From Neelides folsomi (Eukaryota > Arthropoda > Collembola > Neelipleona > Neelidae): DNA of 64,000 bases. Each line of letters opens with the position of its first letter. Positions within the stretch are counted from its first letter, which is position 1. This document shows positions 38,201 to 64,000 of the stretch, piece after piece. Made by a program: the position numbers and the translations under genes. Location of the stretch: positions 62,001 to 126,000 of the forward strand of contig JAQGBZ010000033.1 in assembly GCA_034687125.1 (NCBI GenBank), read 5' to 3'. The notes beneath the pieces are model-generated. The model did not search any database. It had not been told where the DNA came from and saw only the letters and a list, made by a program, of their open reading frames with translations.

Positions 38201-39325
38201 GTAGGGTCCTATACTACACGACACCTTTCAAGTTGATATTCTCTCTATTATTTTTAGTTGAGGCGTGTCAGTACCTAAATGATTTATTTATTATGATTTC
38301 CCCCCTTTACATACAATTCGACTATGTTGTACATGAAGGAACCAATTATTTTTCTTTCTCTTTAGCAATGATTTGGCGGAGTTAATTTGATTAGTTCATT
38401 AAGACCCTTTCGAGAAACTGAGTTATCAATTTCTTTCAATTGTGTTTGCAGGTAATTCTTTTCTCTAGCTTTCTTTTTTTTCTGATTAGATTACTCCAAC
38501 TTCATACTTATTTATTCAATTTAACTCTCTGAAATTAGTCTATTAAATTATTTTAATTGGCCACAAATAACAATGGTGGTTAATTATTCAATTCATTTAA
38601 AAAGTTTGAAAATAATAAGTTTGAAATTGGAATGATGTAATTCAAACCCTATCCTAAATAAGTTTATTCTGTGTATTAAATATAAGAATATTACTTTATT
38701 TCTTTTGTCTCGATTAAATTACTAAAAGTTATTTAATAACTTTATGTTTATAGTTTTTCTGTAGTTTATCTCGTGGATTGAATTGATTCTCTCCAAGGAG
38801 TTAAGTGTGTCTCTTAAAGTGAGCGAGACCTCATTGAGACGGGAGTTGTGATAGGATCACGCAAGGAACGTCCTCGTTTACTTGAGGGATTCATTCGGAA
38901 TTGTCCAATTCTTTAATAACGCTCCTCTGAATTGACGCATGTCTCCATTTTAACTTTTATTGATATTGATTTCCTTTCTTTCCTGACTTCTGATATCATG
39001 AGTAATGATGGTAGTGGTAGAAGTTAAGACTTGTCTTTCAAGTAAATAGGTAAACGAATTTTTCACCCAAGTTCACCTCAACTAACACGTGATGGGTCCA
39101 TTAGCGTGCCGTGGGGATGCCCGGACTTTTCTCAAAGATTCTCTCTCTCATTTCTCTAGGATCTTCAGCAAAGTGAAGAGCCGGAGCGCCCACATGAAGT
39201 CCCACAGACCCCCTGAAGCCTCAGAGAGCAAGAAGCAAGCTAAGGAGAATTTACTGCTGACTCTTCCTCTCGCTGAAATTCCCAACGTGAAACTCACTCA
39301 TCACAATCCACCAAAACCTACCTGA
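17239..39325 (+). CDS. TRERF1/ZNF541: TRERF1/ZNF541-type ELM2-SANT zinc-finger co-repressor
   Basis: Fourteen coding exons: 17239-17280, 23467-23614, 31392-31516, 32773-33309, 34178-34522, 34582-34717, 34773-35032, 35216-35433, 35502-36023, 36127-36548, 36809-36912, 37561-37929, 38049-38152, 39160-39325. All borders are GT-AG and phases agree, giving 1165 aa. Domains: three linked C2H2 fingers (about 104-183, with KAFKRQDHLNGHMLTH and KSYCDARSLRRH); a fourth finger (373-393, CTICCRRFKNTPALNGHMRL then H); a Ser/Pro-rich centre; an ELM2 domain (about 860-953, PRINVGSNFQ to CCSAIPGGGRNKEYALHLL); a SANT domain (about 978-1028, KWCREEITAFQEALLRHGKD); and a fifth finger near the C-terminus (1106-1126, CKVCGKIFSKVKSRSAHMKS then H). 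Family members scaffold HDAC1/2 in the MiDAC-type complex and act in the nucleus. Exon 1 (MATTTIKGGDIHHQ) is inferred from context and is the least certain; exons 2-14 are solid. The first AATAAA I see downstream is at 40735. Confidence 0.9.
17281..23466 (+). other. Proposed intron 1 of the ELM2-SANT gene
   Basis: About 6.2 kb of mainly G+C-richer non-coding DNA with an AG microsatellite at 17598-17611. The last 0.6 kb, from about 22.9 kb, turns AT-rich before the acceptor. No exon with compatible splice sites and recognisable sequence was found inside. Confidence 0.5.
17598..17611. repeat. (AG)n microsatellite
   Basis: Seven consecutive AG/GA dinucleotides in proposed intron 1. Confidence 0.8.
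24214..24474 (+). CDS. Candidate cassette exon in intron 2 of the ELM2-SANT gene
   Basis: An acceptor (ctctatccattag) is followed by 261 bases open in the needed frame and a strong donor (gtgaga). The 87 codons would fit between the phase 1 exon ending at 23614 and the phase 1 exon starting at 31392 without changing frame. The peptide begins GMNQFNFESLSLTEGENLAF, is acidic and Ser/Gly-rich, and lacks known domains. Open frames of this size also occur by chance in this block, so this is a hypothesis. Confidence 0.3.
30368..30375 (+). promoter_or_regulatory. TATA-box candidate inside intron 2
   Basis: TATAAAAG followed by GGGC, in locally G+C-rich sequence where the word is not expected from base composition. 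It lies 1 kb upstream of the exon at 31392. No long open frame follows it directly, so a transcript starting here would be non-coding at its 5' end or would initiate translation further downstream. Confidence 0.35.
31517..32772 (+). other. Intron 3 of the ELM2-SANT gene
   Basis: A 1.26 kb AT-rich intron that splits the first zinc finger between the second and third residues of its CAIC knuckle. Two open frames inside (31822-32121 and 32244-32444) have no recognisable sequence and no matching splice sites. Confidence 0.8.
33310..34177 (+). other. Intron 4 of the ELM2-SANT gene
   Basis: Donor gtaaac at 33310 and acceptor attttag at 34177. The frame runs on past the donor to a stop at 33361, so retention would truncate the protein after the finger cluster. 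Nothing else recognised. Confidence 0.75.
36913..37560 (+). other. Intron between ELM2 and SANT exons
   Basis: A 648 base AT-rich intron with donor gtaagt and a pyrimidine-rich acceptor (tttcctttccag). No other feature seen. Confidence 0.85.
38153..39159 (+). other. Last intron of the ELM2-SANT gene
   Basis: A 1.0 kb AT-rich intron that splits the C-terminal zinc finger just after its CKVCG knuckle. No other feature seen. Confidence 0.85.
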
Positions 39326-42300
39326 CGGTTCTTCATTTTAAAGTTGGTCGACGAAGGGATTCCTCGGCCCCCTGAAACCCTACGAGTAAAATAAGTTAAA
39401 ATATCCCCATTTTATACAAACACAAAAAAGTATTTTTAATGAAACATGTAAACGGAATTAGACAAATAATCGATCTCAATTCTCAAACAAAGATAAAGGA
39501 ATTTTCATTATTTAAATCTAATCTTAACTCTAATTGTATTGAACTTCGCCAAAAGGTAAAATCCCATCACATTACTCTAACCATAAATTTGTATATAAAC
39601 CATATAAAGTATACATTATTCTATTTGTAATTAAGCTACTATATGACTCCTTGATTGATGAGAGCTATTTGCATCTGGAGCAGATTCAAAACATACACAT
39701 ATTCTATAATGAAGCCTTGGGAAAGGATTTATTTATACTAATGAAACTAATGATAAGAGAGTCTTACTAAAAAAGGAGGATTTCCAAATTGAATTTGATC
39801 CTGAGCATATCGAAGGGAGTTTGAAAGATAAAATTGGAGTCGGGAATTGGAGAAGGGTATTTCTCAAGGGTTCAAATACGATCCTTCAGAGGCTCCTACT
39901 TTCCCATTTGATTGAACTAATCAATGGGACTCGACGACTTCATTAGTTACCAAACAATCGTTTTCCCGAATTCCAAGAACTTTTTAACTGGGCCCCGCGG
40001 AGGAACTTAACGACGCCCCGAGGAAAACTTTGTCTTTACTTATAAAATTAATCTTTGAGCCGCGGTGCTCCCCCCTTTTGTATCTCTCTTCATTCACCCG
40101 GGAGAAGGTGAGGTGGCACAGGGCGAAAATAGAGCAGAGTTTATTAGCTCCCTTTCAGATAATTAAAGGAAGTCCTCCTTCTACTTTACATATTCTATCC
40201 CATATTGTAATACCTCTATTAAATACATTATTACTACAACCTACAAGATAAATACATATTCTATATGCATAGGAGGAAGAAGTAGGATGATAGAATCAAT
40301 ATTTATTATCAACTCTCCGGTAGTCTCTACAAACAAAAAGAAAGACAATCAAGGTCCTTTGATGTTATCTAAAATCTAAAGTATACTCGAGAGAGGAAAA
40401 CGTCTGGCTTTGCCATGGAACGGAGGAGTCAGCTTCCAGGAGTTTCTCCTCATCTCAAATACATAATAATAATTCCTTTACATTTACCTTTCCTTCTTAT
40501 CCTCACTCTCTTTCATTAATTGTACCAGAATTACACAATGAGAGACGTGTGTTAGTAGGGAGTCCTTATCAGCTCGAAAGTCTGAGGCCTCGCACTTTCC
40601 TTCAGGACCCTGAGTGTCTCGAGTCATTATATAAATTAAGGATATTTTCTTAACAACAAATGGGGTTGGAACTTGGATGGTAATTAAGATTCCGAGGGGC
40701 TCTCAGTCTCTCGTAAACCCATTCTTTTCGACCCAATAAAATTAGATATAGCCTGACATAGAGGGTATACACCCAACATGTAGGACGTTTATTCAAGCTC
40801 TATAAAATTATGATTTAAGACTATAATTAAGAAAGACACTTTTCATAATATATATTTGTAATTGTTTTAATTTGCATTCAACTCAAATCCCTGATACTCT
40901 CATCCAAACCCTACATTTGTACCATGTTCTTATTTCTTATTTATCCAATGTTGAACCTTATATATGCTTACTTCATTTCTTACATTGCGTTATAATTACT
41001 TAAATATTTAAACATCTCTCGTGTGAACATTTTTTTAGATGACTTCGAATTACGAAAGTTTTGTGAAATGTGTATTAGGGCTATTGAATAAAGTATTTAC
41101 TACTACATAACACATACTTAATCACTAATTATTATGATACATAATAGTATTTAGGCATATCATATACCTTATAGCTATTTACTGAAATATATAATAAACA
41201 TTTATTATATAAGTATATTAATATATACAATAATATAGTACATCCCCTTATATTTAATGTGTATGAATTCTAAGGACAAATATTTAAATGTTTGAATGGA
41301 CGATACGTGGCGAGACAATTAGTGAGGTATGATTTAATGCGTAAAATAAAATCCTCTTTTTTGATTCCCTGAATCTTCAAACACCATCATGTAAAAGTAT
41401 TTGTAGAAGCTCATCAATCTAGTCTTAAAACTACAAATGAATGGAATCACAAATTCTTGTGCAAACATTAGCCCTCATTATTTCTGTTGTAATGTTTATT
41501 AATATTGTTATTAGCTATTTAGGCATTTCTGTGATCCCTTCCGTTAATTCTGCCTTTGAAAGATTATAGTTATACCTTCAAAGTCGGCGATGAGTTGATG
41601 TTAATGATTTGAGCTAATTAAAATTACATTAGTATCATCAATGAACATGTTTTCATATAGAAGTAAATACTTAAGTGTATTACATATTCTGATTAAATTC
41701 AATTACCCAAATAATGTTTTTGTGTACCAATATCCGTATTAATATAAATCAAATATAAATGTGTACTTATTCAAATTAAATACTAAATATTCAATAAATA
41801 TAGTGTTTTTACTCCAATTATCATAGAGGATTTTCATTTAAATTCATGAACCAATTGGTAGTATTGGTGGTATATATTTAAGGAAAAATGATGATTTTAA
41901 AAATAAAACTTCTCCTATTTTATTGTACTACCTACTTAATACAGCTTATAAATTTAAGACTCCAAAACATCTCAATTTCTACAAATTATTAGCTGATTAC
42001 GTATGCATCCTTCATTGCGAGTGTCGAGCTAGAAAAGTTCGGGCTGAACAAGCAAAAACTTATTTTTTATTTTCATATATACCTACATAATGATCATAAG
42101 TTTCTTGAAAGTACCTTGTTAAAAATTTATGAATCCGTTTTCAAAAAAGTTTAAAAAAGGAACAGCTTTTCTTTCACTTTAATCCTCTTTAAATATTTAA
42201 TAACTTACCTGAGCAAAAACATGTTGGTAGTGCACTTTCACTACATTTTAAAATTTTAATTTTCTGATTCACATTTCTTTATTAATGTTTATATTTCATA

Positions 42301-44653
42301 ATATCATTCATCGTATCAAAAATACATAATATATTTGATATTGTTCATTGCATTCAACAACAAAAAGTTCTTTTTGCAGTCTAGAGGTTATGGAGTTGAA
42401 GAAATTGTGCTCATAATAAAATAGAACATAATATTTTACATCAATCCTCTTAAAATGCATTATAAATAATAACTTGTTTGTCTTCCAAATTAATCGAACT
42501 TTAATTATCTTGTTTACATTTTATTTATATGTAATGTGTTATTTACCATTCGAATATTCACAGACAAGATTTACATTATAATATACATCTAAGTATCATC
42601 ATAACTAATCTAAGCCAATAAGATACAAAATAACACATTTAATTATGTAGCTCAATCGTAACTGTTCTCTTGTTTTCCCAACATTTTTCCTTTTGATATG
42701 TTGATCCTCTCTTCTGACTTTATAATCAGAGACCAAAGAGTTGATTCACTGAACGCTTAATTAATCACACTCACTTTGATGGATCACACATCGAATTCAT
42801 TTGGACGTTTCTTACTTAATCAATTCTGCCATTTTAAGCTTCCTATTTTTACTCACAGTCAGCGTCATTAAACTTATTATTGTAGGATTAATTTAATGTT
42901 TTAAATCATTAATTATTTTAATAAACCTAAAAAGTCATTTGAATCAATCATTTTTGTTATGTCCCGCTTAGCTGTCCAATAAGTGCCGATATTACTTTCA
43001 TTTAGTACCATATTGTATGTTATAATTCTTATAATCAAGTATAAAATAAAGAGTATCGCAATATTTAATTATCTTGATTTGTAATTCTTCTGTTTACTAA
43101 ATGAGTAATTGATATTTTGATATAGGTATGCACTCTTCACCTTTGCATCTTTCACTTTTTAGATATCAATTGTTGTTTAATACTGTATTCCACAATTAAC
43201 AACTTTAACCTTATTGTATTAATATTCCCCATGTCAATATTTGTTAACGACATAAGTATCTCATATGGATGTCGAGAGTTTAATATGATGTTAAATCTAT
43301 GCTGAAATGGAGATAACATACATGGTTATGAATGAGTAATGTTTAATATTTAAATTCTTTACTTTATTCGCACTTTAATTTTACATCTTTTGAACACCTA
43401 CATAAATAAATAGGATACATACCATCAATTGGTGTCAAAATGCTTTGTCGTAAGAATCTGGCGTGCAATGAACCAAATAAATGTATTTGTAAAATTTGTA
43501 TATAACAAACATTTTTACTTGCCTATTAAATAACATAACATCAAGGATAATAGAAGCTTATCATTAGTTTTAATTTTTTAATATTTATTATACATAATAT
43601 TTAAAAATGGTAAGACTTGAATTTTTAAAAGTTAAACAAAATTGTATATGAAAGCATGAATGTAATAACCAGTTTAGAGGTTTGTTGATTTTAAAATAAC
43701 AATATTTTAAACGTCATCGTTACGTCAGTAAAAATGTTAAGATTTTATTAACGCAAATTACTGGAATTTTTATTAAATAAATATTATTTAACTGATAATA
43801 TAGATTTAATTTTAACGGTGCAGAATATAATTTAAAGTGAGAAAAATATTTATAACTTATAGATTCGCATAGAATTGTCGTGTATATGGGCACGAAAACT
43901 ACATAATTGGTTGCAAATTGTTTATTTTCTTGGTATAATAATACATTATCTATACGAAAATATCTTACATATCCAATGAGGTTATAAATTATATAAATAT
44001 GTATTATTTACAACAATCGGTCTATTCGAAGGCATCTTGAGATTATTTTTGACATCAGTGTATGGTTGAACACTATTTTTTAATAATTTAAGTTTGATTC
44101 TTGGGGTTTCTGTAAGATTTACTTGCCTTTTTTCTTTGATTGTTAAGATTATTTAAGCTTAATTAGTAATTTTAAGTTCTAAATTATTTATGTTTATGTA
44201 AGTAAACTAGTGAATGATAGAGATTGAATTTTTATCGAAATTTTAATTTGGGATAACGAGAAGTTACAAAAATATAAAATTTTGTAAACTCATTATGAAA
44301 TATTTCGATAGAAACCATATTCAACATTAGCTAAACTAGTTATTACATTCACGCCTTCATATGTATCTTATGTCTAATCGTCATAGTCATAATTAATTAA
44401 AACATTAATAATTAAATAATTAGTGTGCTTAAGAATTAGATATGATTAGATGGCCCATTGCTGGTTAGATAAATAAAATACAAATGAAATGGTTCAAGTA
44501 AATTAATGATAAATGTTTATATTTAGTACTTATGCAAAGTTGCAGACTATTTGAAAAATATACCGATATATGTATAGTAAAGATAAATATGGGTATATTG
44601 ATTTTAACACGTATGGTAAGGAATTTGATATTGGATGATCGTTATAATGATCG
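39326..44653. other. AT-rich intergenic region, no gene seen
   Basis: Convergent spacer between the plus-strand ELM2-SANT gene and the minus-strand DNAL1 gene. The first part is probably 3' UTR; AATAAA is present at 40735. From about 40.7 kb on it is extremely AT-rich and has no open frame worth calling. Confidence 0.6.
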
Positions 44654-44660
44654 TTATAAT
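44637..44660. repeat. 12-bp tandem duplication across the DNAL1 stop codon
   Basis: Two perfect copies of GATCGTTATAAT, followed by a partial third unit (GA-ATC). The DNAL1 stop codon (44654-44656 on the minus strand) lies in the second copy. Confidence 0.85.
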
Positions 44661-45677
44661 GAATCCTCTGTATCATCTCGAAGGATATTTTGACCATCAA
44701 GTTTCCTGAGGGCGAGAATTTTTTTGGAGACTTCTTTCTGCCAGTCGGTCGGAGTGTTTCCAGATCCCATGAATCTCTCCTCAAGTGGATTCCCTCAAAC
44801 ATTAAAAGGAATATAAGGTGGGTCTTTGGGCCACTTGGTCTTTCTTACCCGTCAGGACCAACTCTTCAATGTTGGGAAGGTCGTTCAGCTTGCTCACTTC
44901 TCCCCACTCGCGAATCAAATTGTTGGCCAAATAAAGGACTCGGAGCTTCTTGCAGGCTGTCAGGCCCTTCGACGGCTTCTCTATCTGATTGTAAGAGGCC
45001 CAAAGCTCCTCAAGAGTCTCCGCACACGCCTCCTGGAAAGCTCAAGATTCTTTAAGACGGAGAACTGACATTTCCTCGACTTACGACACCCGCAAGGCTC
45101 TTCACATAATTCCGTCCAATTGAGAGGATCTTCAAGTACTTGAGAGAATTCAGGTTACTTAGCCTTTCTAGATTTATCACACTTCTTTGAAAAATATTGG
45201 TTCTCGTTTTTATTCTGTCACTTAAACAAATACTTACCAATCATGTTTGTAGATAAACTTAACTTCCTGTCAATAATACATACAGATAGACATTATTTAC
45301 TCATTTTATCAATTGAGATGCATCTTGTTAACAAGATTTACTCACTCGCATTTGACAAGTTGAACCGTTGAGTCTAAAAGAAATAAAGTGCAACAATTAG
45401 AATCATAATTAAGTAAAAATATTAGAATTATAAAAATTAAAAATTACTGTCCATTTTTTCAATAACTGGAATCCATCCATTTAGTTTTACAGTAACTTCG
45501 TCAGATATTTTCTTTCCGTTTTTATCTTCCCATAATTTTATTGCGTCTTTGAGGCAAATCTTCTTTTGGGTAGCAATTGCCTTTATAAAATAAATTCAAG
45601 GACTAACTGAATATAATTCATTTATGATTTAATGTTATTAAATTCTACACGTACATAAATGTCACATATCTTACCAT
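44654..45677 (-). CDS. DNAL1: Axonemal dynein light chain 1 (LC1)
   Basis: Seven minus-strand exons: 45675-45677, 45448-45580, 45346-45373, 45238-45266, 45085-45167, 44849-45032 and 44654-44793. Borders are GT-AG and phases agree, giving 199 aa against 190 in human. After MAIATQKKICLKDAIKLWED come VIEKMD and a leucine-rich repeat block (about 50-165) with CEKLSLSTNMIERLSNLNSL, LKILSIGRN, ETLEELWASYNQIEK, KKLRVLYLANNLIREW, LPNIEELVLTGNPLEER; the end contains ALRKLDGQN. LC1 binds the motor region of an outer-arm dynein heavy chain and helps control ciliary beating, so the gene should be active in cells with motile cilia or flagella. The start exon carries only the ATG. The acceptor of exon 5 (aatctag at 45168) was chosen because two nearer AGs put a stop in frame. 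Confidence 0.95.
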
Positions 45678-46694
45678 GATTTGTTACAATTTTGGTTTCT
45701 GGTTATTTATTTCACAATGAAACTCAATTGTTTGAAAGAAAACTCGAGCGAAATTATTGATTTAACTTTATACAAAAGGTATTTTCGCGACGGATTTGTT
45801 GACAATTACATGCTTGATGCTTCAAACACCCTCGAGGAACGTCCATTGAAACTCACATTCATTTCATGCAGATATTTTAATACAAAGAAAACATGCAGAC
45901 ATTCGATGTGCTTTTTGATACAATTGGTTCTTTAAATTGTAAGGGTTGACTCTCGTTTACAATCGACGCTCGTTTGAAAGTTTTGTAAAGGTGTTCCAAC
46001 GTATTCTATTTGCTAAAATTCGGCATATGCTACATTACCTAAACAAGTCGAAGTGAGATAAGAGAGGAAAAGGAGAGGAAAAGAAATCTTTTTTAAATTT
46101 TTTATTCTCCCCATGTCGCGTCTCTCCTTTCAAGAGTTTACTTTCGCAAGAGAGACTTGGAATTTCTTGTCCATCAAGTTCTCCTTTTTGGTAACGTCAT
46201 TTGGTCAAAGATTTCAATCTTTTATTCATATTTACGCTTCATAAATACATAGTTAAATTCATATTCAAATTCAAAATGGCGAAATTCCGAATTCCTTTTA
46301 TGCGGCTTGTCGCATGTCGCTTTTAAGATTTCTATTAGAGAATAATATGGATTTTTATGCCATTTGATTTACTAACGGACAAAGTTGAATCGGATTAACA
46401 TTAAATTCTTTCCTTTTTTGGAACGATTTCGGTTCGGGTAGGCGGGAGCCCCCGGGTGTTGGAAAATCCAGGAGAAAGCGGGGGAAAGCTCCGACATTGC
46501 GTGAGATGGAGACGACGATCGGCTCAGAAACCCACAGATAATGGTTGGAGTTTAAAGGGTGCGAATTCCTGGCGCGGAAGCCAACTTGCAGTGAAAACAA
46601 ATGGAGGAGACTCGCCATTGACGAGAGATCACACCTTGGGAATTTATTCTATTCGACGTCACCGTCTTCGCGAACGACCAATCTTCACACCGAG
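45678..46694. promoter_or_regulatory. Shared head-to-head promoter region of DNAL1 and the B56 gene
   Basis: The start codons of the divergent DNAL1 and PPP2R5 genes lie 1.0 kb apart. About 46.4-46.7 kb is clearly G+C-richer and carries upstream open frames, fitting a 5' UTR of the B56 gene. No TATA box was recognised. A bidirectional promoter is an inference from layout. Confidence 0.45.
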
Positions 46695-62609
<15,915 letters not shown>

Positions 62610-64000
62610 AATAATGGGAAGAGATTCTCCCCTCTTCCGATCAAAAGGCCATCGTTTAGTCATTTTATTTTTTCTCCATTTAAGCTTAAGTTTTTTGAGG
62701 AAAAGAACATGAAAGGCTTTTCATGTATTTGAGAGATTTTATTTATGTAGTTCATTGGGGGGTCTGCCCATTTAAAATGTAAATTACGTTTTTACATTTG
62801 TCGTTAGAGCTTTTTGTAAAATTCAACATGTATTATAATTACTTAAACATTTTACTAGTTACATTGTCATCTTTCATATTGAATACGATATTTACGATAT
62901 TCAATACTGGCCTCATTTGAATATAAATATTATTTACTGCGTCTGCTAGATGTATGGTTTATAAAGTAATTTTATATGCAACAATCATTATACTAATTGT
63001 AATAATGTTTATTATATAATTAAGGAATTTCCTGAAAAATTTAAAGGTGCCTATTGTGCCCAAGTGTATAAAATACAAGTTAGAAAACCTTTATGGTTAA
63101 ACAAGAAATAGATTGGTATGAAAAAGTATTTTAATTCTAATTTACATGTGAGATAAGATTATAAAATATACAAACGCTTTGAAGCATGCCTCTTAAAATA
63201 ATGTATTCTCTGTACTCTGTACTATAAATTGTATAAATATAAAGTATACTGATAATATACCATTGATAAGTAAGTATATGGTATTCAAAATATTAAACAC
63301 CTTTCACTTTTTCATAATTGAAAAAATATGAAAACTTTACTACAATTGATTTAAAAATTCACAAGCACATTCACTATGTAATGTGTTAAAAAATTCCATT
63401 TAAAGATTGATTTAATTGTTTACTTAATCTATCACAAAACATTTTAAAAGATCAGTTAATTGGAAGAATTAGACAATTGAAAAAATTTAAAATCTCAAAC
63501 AATTGGATAAAAAAGTTCACGAATTGGGTTCAAAACTGACCAATGTTTTTCTTAATAAATTAAATTTTTAGATTTCAATTTACTTATGTAGGTATGTATG
63601 TAGATCATATGTATACTTTACTTACACGTACCTTTCCTTGTTACTTGATAAGTACTAGCATTTACTTACATTAATCATCATTACCTAATTACTTCAATAG
63701 ACACCTTACACCACATACCTTAAAAATACTAATTGTTAGTACATATTCAGTACAAGGATATGAATTAAAACTACTATAAACGTGAGTTGATAATGTCAGT
63801 GTGAGTATCGTGTAAAAATGGTTGTGTTTAAGCAAGTTGAGTAACATATAATTTCTATTAAAATGCGTTCTCCTTCTGGAGGGAAAACAATGTTATATAA
63901 CTTAACACTATTATTATTATTATGATAATGATAATAAATGTTCAGTGTTAGCTTGTAATCAAAGTTTAGGAATATTATAGACTGAATCATGCTAAATTCA
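62610..64000. other. AT-rich 3' flank of the B56 gene
   Basis: Probably 3' UTR for an unknown distance, then intergenic. The first AATAAA I noticed is near 63554. A short (TTA)n run lies at 63909-63923. No gene seen. Confidence 0.55.

Noticed and set aside
45168-45190. Acceptors nearer the donor for DNAL1 exon 5
   Set aside because: Both put an in-frame stop right after the join, while the AG at 45168 gives the expected NMIERLSNL.

Overview
This is animal nuclear DNA. Five protein-coding genes can be assembled exon by exon with phase-consistent splice sites, and every product belongs to a metazoan family. The window is AT-rich overall, with introns from about 50 bp to 7.8 kb. No rRNA, tRNA, CRISPR array, operon or recognisable transposon was found. 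The species cannot be fixed. An invertebrate is likely from the base composition, and an intact axonemal dynein light chain 1 gene implies motile cilia or flagellate sperm.

Layout: (1) 510-1731, minus, is the N-terminal half of a DHRS11-like short-chain dehydrogenase/reductase that runs off the left edge. (2) 3568-4376, minus, is a three-exon C14orf119-like (DUF4508) protein. (3) About 4.4-17.2 kb has no supported gene. (4) 17239-39325, plus, is a 14-exon gene for a TRERF1/ZNF541-type ELM2-SANT zinc-finger co-repressor of 1165 aa. Its first three coding exons are spread over about 14 kb, and the remaining eleven lie in 6.6 kb. (5) 39.3-44.65 kb is AT-rich and empty. (6) 44654-45677, minus, is a complete seven-exon DNAL1. 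(7) Head to head with it, 46695-62609, plus, is a ten-exon PP2A B56 (PPP2R5, gamma/delta class) regulatory subunit of 566 aa. (8) 62.6-64 kb is AT-rich, probably 3' UTR and flank.

The genes do not form one pathway: oxidoreductase, uncharacterised protein, chromatin regulator, axonemal dynein subunit and phosphatase targeting subunit. The main unusual points are two extra candidate first exons of the B56 gene (one behind a TATA box inside intron 1), two GC-AG introns in that gene, a phase-matched candidate cassette exon plus an intronic TATA box in the ELM2-SANT gene, and large G+C-richer non-coding blocks around the 5' parts of both long genes in an otherwise AT-rich window. No undescribed multi-gene system was found.
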